Below, piece by piece: positions 6,998 through 13,518 of a DNA stretch of 13,637 nucleotides. The stretch lies in contig QIDN01000444.1 of assembly GCA_003229345.1 (NCBI GenBank), positions 1 to 13,637 of the forward strand, read 5' to 3'. A model generated the notes under the pieces. It was not told where the DNA came from, did no database searches, and saw only the letters and a program-made list of their open reading frames with translations. Position 1 is the stretch's first letter. Each line of letters starts with the position of its first letter. Source of the stretch: Nitrospirota bacterium (lineage in GTDB: Bacteria; Nitrospinota; Nitrospinia; Nitrospinales; Nitrospinaceae). The translations under genes and the position numbers were made by a program.

Positions 6998-7241
6998 GTT
7001 TTCTCCATAGTAAAATAATGATGCTGCACGACGCAGATCATCTGAGCATAAAGCTCAAGCTTCTGTTTGTTTGGTGTGATTGATTTCTTGTTCTTTAGAA
7101 GAAATCGGGCAATATGGAGAAAACAGGGGAGAAATTCAGACTTAGGCCTTGCGGAGGGTCGGACTTTTCTCAACCAATAGGAAAATATTCCCTGGTTCGA
7201 CACCAGTAATTCTCTAGACGGCTTCAACCACCTAACGTGAA
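6998..7241 (-). other. Long structured 5' leader of the helicase mRNA
   Basis: About 244 bases separate the predicted start of transcription from the helicase ATG. They contain no plausible gene but four separate stem-loops: 7019-7040 (TGAT+CTGC / GCAG+ATCA with a bulge, just upstream of the ribosome site), 7043-7057 (TGAGC/GCTCA), 7082-7106 (GATTTCTT/AAGAAATC, eight perfect pairs) and 7192-7206 (CTGGT/ACCAG). A further inverted repeat at 7220-7244 overlaps the transcription start. With 7242-7352 this covers the gap between genes. The leader role is inferred. Confidence 0.5.
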
Positions 7242-7247
7242 GCCTTG

Positions 7248-7275
7248 ATTATAACCAAGATTTCCCATTTCACAA
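7248..7275 (-). promoter_or_regulatory. Sigma-70-type promoter for the helicase
   Basis: On the minus strand, TTGTGA (7270-7275), a 16-base spacer and a perfect TATAAT (7248-7253). Start of transcription is expected near 7241. It lies downstream of the pentapeptide-repeat gene, so the helicase probably has its own transcript. Confidence 0.6.
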
Positions 7276-7300
7276 CAAAAATCTCAAAATAATTTATCCG

Positions 7301-7339
7301 GGCCAATGAAATAACAATGACATAGGGAAAGTATTGGCC
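7301..7339 (-). terminator. Possible weak terminator of the pentapeptide-repeat gene
   Basis: Arms GGCCAAT (7301-7307) and ATTGGCC (7333-7339) pair perfectly around a 25-base loop, about 14 bases after the stop codon. Downstream on the minus strand is T-rich but interrupted sequence. The large loop makes it weak. Confidence 0.3.
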
Positions 7340-7352
7340 GCGCCGGATGGGT

Positions 7353-8222
7353 TTACTCCTCGCCGGCGGACTCGGTGCACTCGAATTCCGTTTCCGAAAT
7401 CCATTGAATTTCGAGATTGTCCGGCAGTTTGGTTTTCCGGTCAATGAGCGCCGTCTTTAAATTATCGCTGGAAAGATTGGTGACCAGCGAGAGGTCCGCG
7501 CCCGCCAGGTTGGTTTGGGTGAGGCGTGTCTCTGCCAGGTCGGAACCGCGGACGTTGGCGCCGCTCAAATTGGCTTCCGTCAAATCGGCTCCCTTGAAAT
7601 ATACCCGGTTCAGGATCGAATCAGAAAAATCGGCTCCCTTTAGATTCGAGTCCCTGAAGTCGCACCCGCTGAGGTTGCATCCGCTGAGATCCGTATTTTC
7701 CAGCTTCGCCCCGGTAAAGTTGGCCCTGCTGAGATGGGATTTGGGAATACGGGCGCCGGACAGGTCGGACTCCATCAACTGCGCCCCCCGTAAGTCGCAT
7801 TTGTTGAGATTCACATTCCGGAGGTCGCACTTCTTCAATTGAGCCTGGTTGAGTTCGGCCCGGTTGAGGTTGGCATCGTGGAAGTCGGCTTTCAGGGCGA
7901 CCGCTTTGTTGAACCAGGAAGCGCTGATATCCGTTCCGCTCAGGTCGGCGCCGCTCAGATTGGTTTTGGTGAAGTCGGCCCGGATCAGTTGTGCCGATTT
8001 GAAATTGGCTCCGACCAGAAAACTGCCGGTGAAATCCGCCCCGTTCAACCCGGCCTGTTCAAAGTTTGCTTTTTTGAGATTCGATTTTTGAAATTGCGCT
8101 TCCTTGAGGACTCCATGGCTCAGGTCGATGCCCTCCAGATCCGCGTTGTTTAACTCGGCTCTTTCCAGCTGGCTTTTTTGAGATTCTAGTTTCTGTTTGT
8201 CCAGCTTCCGGATTTTCGCCAT
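7353..8222 (-). CDS. Pentapeptide-repeat protein
   Basis: A 289-residue protein built almost wholly of A(D/N)LxX-type pentapeptides from about residue 18 to 248, roughly 46 repeats or 11-12 coils. These fold as a right-handed quadrilateral beta-helix. The N-terminus (MAKIRKLDKQKLESQKSQLE) is a charged helix. The C-terminus leaves the helix with DRKTKLPDNLEIQW, a common end in this family. There is no signal peptide or membrane helix, so it is probably cytoplasmic. Several repeats carry cysteine (KKCDL, NKCDL, GCNLSGCDF). Some relatives mimic DNA and protect gyrase, but most have no known role, so none is assigned. ATG 8222 is chosen because AGGA lies 9 bases upstream; any longer reading would run through the tRNA gene. 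A promoter at 8275-8304 fits this start. Confidence 0.92.
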   Translation of the reverse strand: MAKIRKLDKQKLESQKSQLERAELNNADLEGIDLSHGVLKEAQFQKSNLKKANFEQAGLNGADFTGSFLVGANFKSAQLIRADFTKTNLSGADLSGTDISASWFNKAVALKADFHDANLNRAELNQAQLKKCDLRNVNLNKCDLRGAQLMESDLSGARIPKSHLSRANFTGAKLENTDLSGCNLSGCDFRDSNLKGADFSDSILNRVYFKGADLTEANLSGANVRGSDLAETRLTQTNLAGADLSLVTNLSSDNLKTALIDRKTKLPDNLEIQWISETEFECTESAGEE

Positions 8223-8274
8223 GAGGGTTTTTCCTGATTCTTCCAAATTGCCGATTGAATTTCTGTGGACCGCT

Positions 8275-8304
8275 ATTCTACGGAGAATCCTTGCTCCAAG
8301 TAAA
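8275..8304 (-). promoter_or_regulatory. Sigma-70-type promoter for the pentapeptide-repeat gene
   Basis: On the minus strand, TTTACT (8299-8304), an 18-base spacer and TAGAAT (8275-8280, 5 of 6). The expected start near 8268 leaves a leader of about 45 bases before ATG 8222. Confidence 0.5.
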
Positions 8305-8340
8305 GCAGAATTGAAAAATGTACTTCCTGTCAGTCGGCTA

Positions 8341-8379
8341 CAAAAGGCGAGAGGAGTTGCGGGTGGCCACAACTCCTCT
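8341..8379 (-). terminator. Intrinsic terminator of tRNA-Leu
   Basis: Stem of ten perfect pairs, AGAGGAGTTG with CAACTCCTCT (8350-8359 and 8370-8379), followed on the minus strand by CGCCTTTTG. It lies 10 bases beyond the tRNA CCA end and before the next gene's promoter. Confidence 0.75.
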
Positions 8380-8389
8380 GAAAATTCTA

Positions 8390-8476
8390 TGGTGCCGAAG
8401 GTCGGAATCGAACCGACACGAGGTTGCCCCCACTGGATTTTGAATCCAGCGCGTCTACCAGTTCCACCACTTCGGC
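8390..8476 (-). tRNA. tRNA-Leu (anticodon CAA)
   Basis: An 87-base tRNA with an encoded 3' CCA. The acceptor GCCGAAG pairs perfectly with CTTCGGC. The D-arm region reads TGGTGGAACTGGTAGACGC. The anticodon stem CTGGA/TCCAG encloses loop TTCAAAA, so the anticodon is CAA (bases 8442-8440), reading UUG. A long class II variable arm (TGGGGGCAACCTCGT) is typical of Leu. The T-arm is GTCGG-TTCGATT-CCGAC and the discriminator base is A. It stands alone between its own promoter and terminator. Confidence 0.98.
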
Positions 8477-8487
8477 ATGATTCGGAA

Positions 8488-8516
8488 AATTTATCACACC
8501 CGGCTAAAAAGGACAA
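8488..8516 (-). promoter_or_regulatory. Promoter of tRNA-Leu
   Basis: On the minus strand, TTGTCC (8511-8516), a 17-base spacer, then TAAATT (8488-8493) preceded by TGA, an extended -10. The expected start is about five bases before the mature tRNA 5' end. Confidence 0.6.
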
Positions 8517-8540
8517 CGGGGAAAGCCGCCGGATGGTTTT

Positions 8541-10490
8541 TTAATGGAAATCCTGTAACTTCGGCGGGGGCTCCAGTTTTTGTTGCTTTTGGAATCGTAG
8601 GGCCGCGACCAGCAATTGCTGGGCGTTGTCATCATCCGGGTTGATCTCCAGCAGGCGATCGAGATAGGCAATGGCCTGATCGTATTGTTTGAACATCATG
8701 CTGGAGGTGGTCAGATTGTTCAGCGCGCCGACGTATTGTTGATCCAGCTGATAGGCTTTTTGAAAGGCTGCGTCTGCAAAATAAAAAGATTTCAGATCCC
8801 AGAACAACATGCCCATTTCGTTGTGCGCCACCGGTTGGTCCGGGTTGATCTGGAGGCTGGCGCGGTAGTATTTCAAAGCCTTCTGCAACTGGCGTGATTT
8901 GTGATAGGCCCGGGCCAGGGTCAAATGCCAGACGGCGACCCCCGGTTGTTTGGCCACCGCTTCTTCCAGATAGGGCACGGCGTCTTTCGGTTGTCCCATT
9001 TCCAACAGGGCCAGACCGGCATTAAAGTTAACTACGGGGACTTTGATATTCTGGCGGATCAATGCCTGGTAGGACTCCAATGCTTTTGCATACTCTTTCC
9101 GCTGGATATGAAGCTCGCCCATCTTGATCAGAGCCGGGATGTGTTTGGCATTGAGTTCCAGGGTGGTGACCAGTTCCTTTTCAGCCGGGTCGGTCAACCC
9201 GCTGGCGAGGTAAGCCTTGCCCAGCTCATAATGGGTGCGCGGTTTGTGGGGTGAACTTTGGGCGGTTGCTTGCCAGAGGGATATCTCCGACCGGTAGTCC
9301 TGGCCCCGGCTGAATGTGAGAATCATGAAAAGCGCCGGTACCCCCACACGCAACCACCCGGCGATCGGGTGGCGGATTCCCAATTCCACCAGGCCCATCG
9401 CCAGCAGGAGATGGACCCCCAGTCCCGGCAGATAAAATCGCGGCTCGGACACTACCGGATCATCCATTGCAAATGCATAAAAACTGACGAAAATTAAAAA
9501 GGTCCAGAGGAAAGACCATTGCACCAGGCTGGATCGGGTGGCCCGCGCCAGAGCAAACAGCGCTCCAATGACGACCAGAGAGAGCATCCATGTCCAATCG
9601 CCTATCCCACTCACTAGGCGAAAATCGGGGTCCAGATTCAAATGAATCGGGAACAGGGCTTTGGGCAGATAATAAAAAACAAACGCTTTAATCTGAGTCA
9701 AAAAATATAGAGTCGATAGACTGCCGGATTTACCCACAAACTCGGTCACCAGTTCAGCGGCAGGGGTGGTGATCTGGTAAATCAGATAAATGACCCAGGG
9801 AATCAGCGTCAGGGCAAATATCTCCCCTTCCACCTTCCGGGTAGAGGCCATATAGAATCGGGAAAATATCCATCCCATGAACGGCAAAGTGACCATTATC
9901 GGGTCGCTGGTGCCGCCTACCGCGAAACAGGCCATGACCATCAAAAGATCGATCGATCCCTTGGCTTTTTTCGGATTTACCCTAAACTCCCTTAAAAAAC
10001 GGGCCAGAAACCCAAAAGTCAGCAGATAAAACAGGCTTGCGAAAAGGATGGGGCGCGAGGAAATGAGAATGACTGCTTGCGAGTTCAGGGGGTGGAGCAG
10101 ATGGATTGCGGCCGCGACCAAAGGCAACCAGTTGAGATAGGCAGAGTTCTTTTGATCAAAAAAAATCAACCATTCCCGGACCACCCAATAAAACGCCAAA
10201 CCCACACACAGATGAATCAACAGGTTCACCAGGTGATAACCCCAGGGGGTGCTGTGCCCCATCCAATAATTAATTGCGAAGGACAGCTTGGGAAGTGAGC
10301 CGTTGAAAATCTGGTCAATCCGGACAATATCGTTGACCTTGGAAAAATCCTGAATGATCGGATCTTCCAGCAGAGTCCGGACCTCTGAGTCCAGAAAAGG
10401 TGATTGGAGGGTTGCCGCATAGGCTAAAAACCCTATTCCGATTAAAATCAGGACTGTGGCAGTATAATTTTTAAAAAGGGGTGTCTCCAT
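8541..10490 (-). CDS. Polytopic membrane protein with C-terminal TPR repeats (TMTC-like)
   Basis: A 649-residue inner-membrane protein. Residues 1-400 hold about ten hydrophobic helices with a large loop after the first. Landmarks resemble TMTC/O-mannosyltransferase-like proteins: LSFAINYWMG...WGYHLVNLLIHL (69-94) and, near 348-361, SEPRFYLPGLG. The acidic pair expected after helix 1 reads LDSEVRTLLEDP, so catalytic capacity is uncertain. Residues 418-623 carry about six TPR motifs, each with the usual A/G/Y pattern (YELGKAYLASG, MGELHIQRKEYAKALESYQ, MGQPKDAVPYLEEAV, YHKSRQLQKALKYYRASLQI), probably facing the periplasm. Such proteins may glycosylate or organise cell-surface components, but no substrate can be read here. 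The ribosome site is weak, and a 12-base palindrome covers that region. Confidence 0.85.
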   Translation of the reverse strand: METPLFKNYTATVLILIGIGFLAYAATLQSPFLDSEVRTLLEDPIIQDFSKVNDIVRIDQIFNGSLPKLSFAINYWMGHSTPWGYHLVNLLIHLCVGLAFYWVVREWLIFFDQKNSAYLNWLPLVAAAIHLLHPLNSQAVILISSRPILFASLFYLLTFGFLARFLREFRVNPKKAKGSIDLLMVMACFAVGGTSDPIMVTLPFMGWIFSRFYMASTRKVEGEIFALTLIPWVIYLIYQITTPAAELVTEFVGKSGSLSTLYFLTQIKAFVFYYLPKALFPIHLNLDPDFRLVSGIGDWTWMLSLVVIGALFALARATRSSLVQWSFLWTFLIFVSFYAFAMDDPVVSEPRFYLPGLGVHLLLAMGLVELGIRHPIAGWLRVGVPALFMILTFSRGQDYRSEISLWQATAQSSPHKPRTHYELGKAYLASGLTDPAEKELVTTLELNAKHIPALIKMGELHIQRKEYAKALESYQALIRQNIKVPVVNFNAGLALLEMGQPKDAVPYLEEAVAKQPGVAVWHLTLARAYHKSRQLQKALKYYRASLQINPDQPVAHNEMGMLFWDLKSFYFADAAFQKAYQLDQQYVGALNNLTTSSMMFKQYDQAIAYLDRLLEINPDDDNAQQLLVAALRFQKQQKLEPPPKLQDFH

Positions 10491-10786
10491 AGTCTTTGAT
10501 TAATCAACCTATTTTAAATACCCCAATCAGGGGTGTGTGAACATTTAAAAATATTAGATATTTTGCCCCAAACCGATTAAAAAATGATTACAATGATTAG
10601 TGCATTATAGAAAATTCATAAATAAGTAAGTTATTTGCTTGTAGTCTTGTACCCCTTTTTCAGCTAAATCACCATTTTATAAATATTTTAGGAAATTTTT
10701 ACAGACCGGTATGCCTTTCGGATCTGTATTCTTTTTTAACAAGAACTCAACTTTTAGGAGTTCCACGGTCCAGTACGCACCAGATT
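10491..10786. other. AT-rich intergenic region between divergent genes
   Basis: 296 bases, visibly more AT-rich than the flanks. No protein gene. It holds a perfect palindrome TTGATTAATCAA (10496-10507), a hairpin ACCCC-AATCA-GGGGT (10520-10534), possible -10 boxes such as TATAAA (10678-10683) without good -35s, and an intrinsic terminator pointing at the regulator gene. Confidence 0.6.
10700..10737 (+). terminator. Orphan intrinsic terminator upstream of the sigma-54 activator gene
   Basis: TACAGACCG (10700-10708) pairs with CGG-A-TCTGTA (10719-10728) with one bulged A. A run of six T follows at 10732-10737. No plus-strand gene ends here. It therefore either attenuates the transcript of the regulator gene that starts 50 bases later or ends a small RNA made within 10540-10737. 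Confidence 0.6.
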
Positions 10787-12274
10787 ATGAAACAAATCAA
10801 TGAATACGCCAACATTCTGACCCTGAGAAAAATCTCTTCCCTGTTCAAAACCACGCTCAAGAACGTAGATGAATTATTGAACGTCGTTCTGGAAACCGCG
10901 CAGGTTACCGTCGGGGCGCTCAATGCCTCGTTGCTTATGTTGGATGAAAAAACCAACAAACTGCAATTTTACCAGGCTTCCGGCGAGGAAAGCGGCCAGC
11001 TGAAACAAGTGGATATTCCCCATGGCGTTGGTTTGGCCGGAATAGTGGCCAAAACCGGGGAGGCTATTGTATCGAATGATGTGCAAAACGACAATCGCTG
11101 GTTGAGCCAGATCAGCGAAATGACCGAGATAGATGTCAAGGCAATCGCCTGTCTTCCGCTGACTCTAAGTGGTGTGGTCATCGGTGTCGTGCAGTTCCTC
11201 GACAAGCAGGATGGCGGTGTTTATTCCGAAAAGGATATGGATATTCTGAACCGTTATGCCAGGATCATGGCCATGTTTTTCGAGGTGACTCGCAGCAATG
11301 AGATTCTGGGGGAGGAATTTGGCCGGCTCCAGGAGAAATACCGACAGCGCTATACCATCGTGGGGGAAAGTCCGCAAATTCGCAAATGCATCACCCAGGC
11401 GGAAAAAGTATCCAACTCCAAGGCGTCCATTCTGATTACCGGAGAAAGCGGCACGGGTAAGGAATTGTTTGCCCATCTGATTCACGACCGCAGTCTGCGC
11501 CAGACCAAACCCTTTGTGTCCATCAGTTGCGGTGCCTTACCGGCTTCCATTCTGGAACGCGAACTGTTCGGTCATGAAAAAGGAGCATTTACTGGAGCGG
11601 ACAGCCAGAAGATCGGCCTGTTTGAAGCGGCCGATGGCGGCACCCTGTTTCTCGACGAGATTGGTGAGATGCCGCTCGATATGCAGGTCAAGTTGCTTCG
11701 CGTGATTCAGGAAGAATCTTTTTTACGGCTGGGTGGTACCAAACCCACCGAGGTAGATGTCAGAATCATTTCCGCCACCAACCAGAATCTGGATAAAATG
11801 GTGAGCGAGGGTAGGTTCCGTCAGGATTTATATTACCGCGTCAATGTCATCAACCTTCATTTGCCCTCTCTCAGGGAGCGCAAAGAAGACATTGCCGATC
11901 TGGTTAATTTTTTCCTAAGGAAACATGCCCCGGAAGGAGAGAAACCCAGAAAGATTCAAAAAGGGTTGATCTCATATCTTGAAGGTTACGGTTGGCCGGG
12001 CAATATCCGCCAATTGGAAAATGCTCTCGAGCGGGCCATCGTTCTGGAAGATGGCGATGAGTTGACTCCGGACGCTTTTGCCATCGAGTCCACCCAGTCG
12101 CCCATCGAAATCAACGTGGGTTCCACCTTGAAAGAGGACAGCGACTCCTTCAGGAAATCATTCATTTTCAATACCCTCCAATCGACCAAGGGAAATCGGA
12201 CCCAGGCCGCAAAAATCCTGGAGGTCCAACGGTCTTACCTTTCCCGGTTGATCAAGGAACTGGGAATCACCTGA
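10787..12274 (+). CDS. Sigma-54-dependent transcriptional activator (GAF, AAA+, Fis-type HTH)
   Basis: A 495-residue bacterial enhancer-binding protein. Residues about 20-165 are a GAF sensor domain. Residues 188-415 are the AAA+ ATPase with Walker A GESGTGKE (219-226), GAFTGA (266-271, the sigma-54 contact loop), Walker B GGTLFLDEIGE (284-294), the ATNQNL sensor I region, FRQDLYYRVN and GWPGNIRQLEN (402-412). Residues 470-493 are a Fis-type helix-turn-helix. All catalytic motifs are intact, so it should open sigma-54 promoters. No receiver domain is present, so it is sensed through GAF like NifA, FhlA or NorR, not by phosphorylation; the ligand is unknown. There is no ribosome site close to ATG 10787; AGGAG lies 26 bases upstream. 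The HDOD gene follows 59 bases later. Confidence 0.93.
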   Translation: MKQINEYANILTLRKISSLFKTTLKNVDELLNVVLETAQVTVGALNASLLMLDEKTNKLQFYQASGEESGQLKQVDIPHGVGLAGIVAKTGEAIVSNDVQNDNRWLSQISEMTEIDVKAIACLPLTLSGVVIGVVQFLDKQDGGVYSEKDMDILNRYARIMAMFFEVTRSNEILGEEFGRLQEKYRQRYTIVGESPQIRKCITQAEKVSNSKASILITGESGTGKELFAHLIHDRSLRQTKPFVSISCGALPASILERELFGHEKGAFTGADSQKIGLFEAADGGTLFLDEIGEMPLDMQVKLLRVIQEESFLRLGGTKPTEVDVRIISATNQNLDKMVSEGRFRQDLYYRVNVINLHLPSLRERKEDIADLVNFFLRKHAPEGEKPRKIQKGLISYLEGYGWPGNIRQLENALERAIVLEDGDELTPDAFAIESTQSPIEINVGSTLKEDSDSFRKSFIFNTLQSTKGNRTQAAKILEVQRSYLSRLIKELGIT

Positions 12275-12303
12275 TCTGCATTTCCCTTATGCCCAACGTG
12301 TTT

Positions 12304-12317
12304 CATTGACTTCAATG
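12304..12317. repeat. Perfect inverted repeat CATTGA-CT-TCAATG
   Basis: A 14-base inverted repeat in the 59-base gap before the HDOD gene, just upstream of its GGGA-containing ribosome region. It may be an operator or simply a small hairpin. Confidence 0.4.
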
Positions 12318-12333
12318 GGAACAGAGAACCGGT

Positions 12334-13191
12334 ATGAGCTTGAAGCACCCACAAGACTTGATCGGCGAAGAAGATGAGATCATCTTTTCATTGCCGAAGA
12401 TCTATTTCGAACTTCAGGAAGCCCTGAACGATCCCGACAAGACATTCCAGGACTTGGGCGATATCATCAGCTTCGACCCGGCCCTCTCCGCGCGTCTGCT
12501 CAAAATCGTCAACAGCCCCTTTTACGGATTCCCGTCAAAGATCGAAACCATCTCCCATGCTATTTCGATCATCGGCAGGGACCAACTCACCAATATGGCT
12601 CTGGCCACCTTGATTATTTATCAATTCCGGGGTATCCCCAACAGCCTGTTCAACATGGAAAAATTCTGGCGGCACAGCATGGCCTGCGGTGTGGTGGCCC
12701 GGTCCATTGCCGAGTTTCGGAGCGAGAAAAACGTGGAGCGGTTCTACCTGGCCGGTATCCTGCACGACATCGGCCGGTTGGTGATTTTCAAAAAAGAACC
12801 GTCGCTGGCGCGGGACGCCTTTTACCGGAGCCGGGAACAAAAGGAAAACATCTACCTGTCAGAGCGCGAACTGATGGGTTTCGATCATGCCGACGTTGGC
12901 CGGGAATTGTTGAAGGCCTGGAAACTGCCGCCGCGTCTGGTCGAGGCGGTGGGCTGTCACCATCAACCTCAAACCGCTAAAGAGTTTCCCGTTGATGCGG
13001 CTATTATCCATACCGCCGATTATATTGTTCACGTTCTGAAGGCGGGCAGCGATGCCGATTTCAGCGAACCGCAACTGTATTCCAAAAGTTGGGAGACCAT
13101 CGGACTCAGCCCGGACGATTTTGAATTCATGAAGGACAAGGTGATCCAGCAGTACCAGGGTATTGTCGGCATGTTTTTTGACGATTCTTAA
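12334..13191 (+). CDS. HDOD domain protein
   Basis: A 285-residue cytoplasmic signalling protein made almost entirely of one HDOD domain. The first half has the typical FDPALSARLLKIVNSPFYG and ISHAISIIG motifs; the second half is the HD-like part. Possible metal ligands are all present: H114, H144-D145 (LHDIGRL), H175, H209-H210 (CHHQP) and D229. HDOD proteins mostly act as partners or outputs in signalling, motility and stress pathways and often lack enzyme activity. No GGDEF, EAL or receiver domain is fused here. It follows the sigma-54 activator on the same strand, so a shared transcript and pathway are likely. ATG 12334 fits the family N-terminus, although the ribosome site is weak. Confidence 0.9.
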   Translation: MSLKHPQDLIGEEDEIIFSLPKIYFELQEALNDPDKTFQDLGDIISFDPALSARLLKIVNSPFYGFPSKIETISHAISIIGRDQLTNMALATLIIYQFRGIPNSLFNMEKFWRHSMACGVVARSIAEFRSEKNVERFYLAGILHDIGRLVIFKKEPSLARDAFYRSREQKENIYLSERELMGFDHADVGRELLKAWKLPPRLVEAVGCHHQPQTAKEFPVDAAIIHTADYIVHVLKAGSDADFSEPQLYSKSWETIGLSPDDFEFMKDKVIQQYQGIVGMFFDDS

Positions 13192-13215
13192 GGGTCTCCT
13201 GTCGTTCTTCACTCA

Positions 13216-13268
13216 AACCCCTCCCCTTTGAAGGGGAGGCTGGGAGGGGTTGATAGCCCTTCCTTTTT
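13216..13268 (+). terminator. Terminator of the activator-HDOD unit
   Basis: Outer arms AACCCCTCCC (13216-13225) and GGGAGGGGTT (13242-13251) pair perfectly. An alternative inner hairpin uses CTCCCCTT and AAGGGGAG. A T5 run follows at 13264-13268. The two alternative folds also look like an interspersed repeat unit of the kind seen in many genomes. Confidence 0.6.
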
Positions 13269-13279
13269 CAAAGCAAATC

Positions 13280-13368
13280 AAAACACAGATTCTTCGCTAA
13301 CGCTCAGAATGACAGAGAGTTAGGTATTGTCATCCTGAGGAGCCGGGACGACGAAGGATCTATGTTTT
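13280..13368. repeat. Long imperfect inverted repeat (interspersed palindromic element)
   Basis: The left arm (13280-13314) and right arm (13328-13368) match as reverse complements over AAAACA-AGAT-CTTCG and CTCAG-ATGACA, with a few substitutions and a variable centre (CTAACG against a longer GGAGCCGGGACGA block). The core on one strand reads TGTCATYCTGAG...CGAARGATCT. I recall such elements as frequent non-coding repeats in several bacterial phyla. Confidence 0.7.
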
Positions 13369-13405
13369 AAATCTCCGCCTCATTTATGGAGCATATTTCT
13401 AAACG

Positions 13406-13421
13406 GCTCGATAAATCGAGC
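13406..13421. repeat. Perfect 16-base hairpin GCTCGAT-AA-ATCGAGC
   Basis: Seven perfect pairs with a two-base centre. It lies about 20 bases before the folD promoter and could be an operator or part of the repeat cluster. Confidence 0.45.
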
Positions 13422-13439
13422 AACTACAAATCTTCCCCC

Positions 13440-13468
13440 GTCACATTTAATCCCGGTTCTGGTAAGAT
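13440..13468 (+). promoter_or_regulatory. Probable folD promoter
   Basis: GTCACA (13440-13445), a 17-base spacer ending TGG, and TAAGAT (13463-13468), an extended -10 arrangement. The start near 13475 gives a leader of about 44 bases. Confidence 0.45.
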
Positions 13469-13518
13469 GGGGCCGACTATGGAAATCTTGTTGACTCTCA
13501 TATAAGAACGGTGGAGCG

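Larger units (their letters stand above)
13192..13518. other. Intergenic region of palindromic repeats before folD
   Basis: 327 bases without a gene. In order: a terminator hairpin, a long mosaic inverted repeat, a 16-base perfect hairpin, and the folD promoter and leader. Confidence 0.75.

Noticed and set aside
7140..7215. tRNA-like segment with CTGGTTCGACACCAG T-arm
   Set aside because: The T-arm is perfect, but the acceptor arms mismatch and no anticodon or D arm can be folded. Better explained as a hairpin of the helicase leader.
7839..8153. Repetitive plus-strand frames opposite the pentapeptide gene
   Set aside because: Their regularity is the mirror of the pentapeptide repeat, not an independent gene.
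8223..8516. N-terminal extension of the pentapeptide-repeat reading frame
   Set aside because: The open frame continues upstream to 8516 but passes through the whole tRNA-Leu gene and its terminator. The ATG at 8222 has a ribosome site and a promoter.
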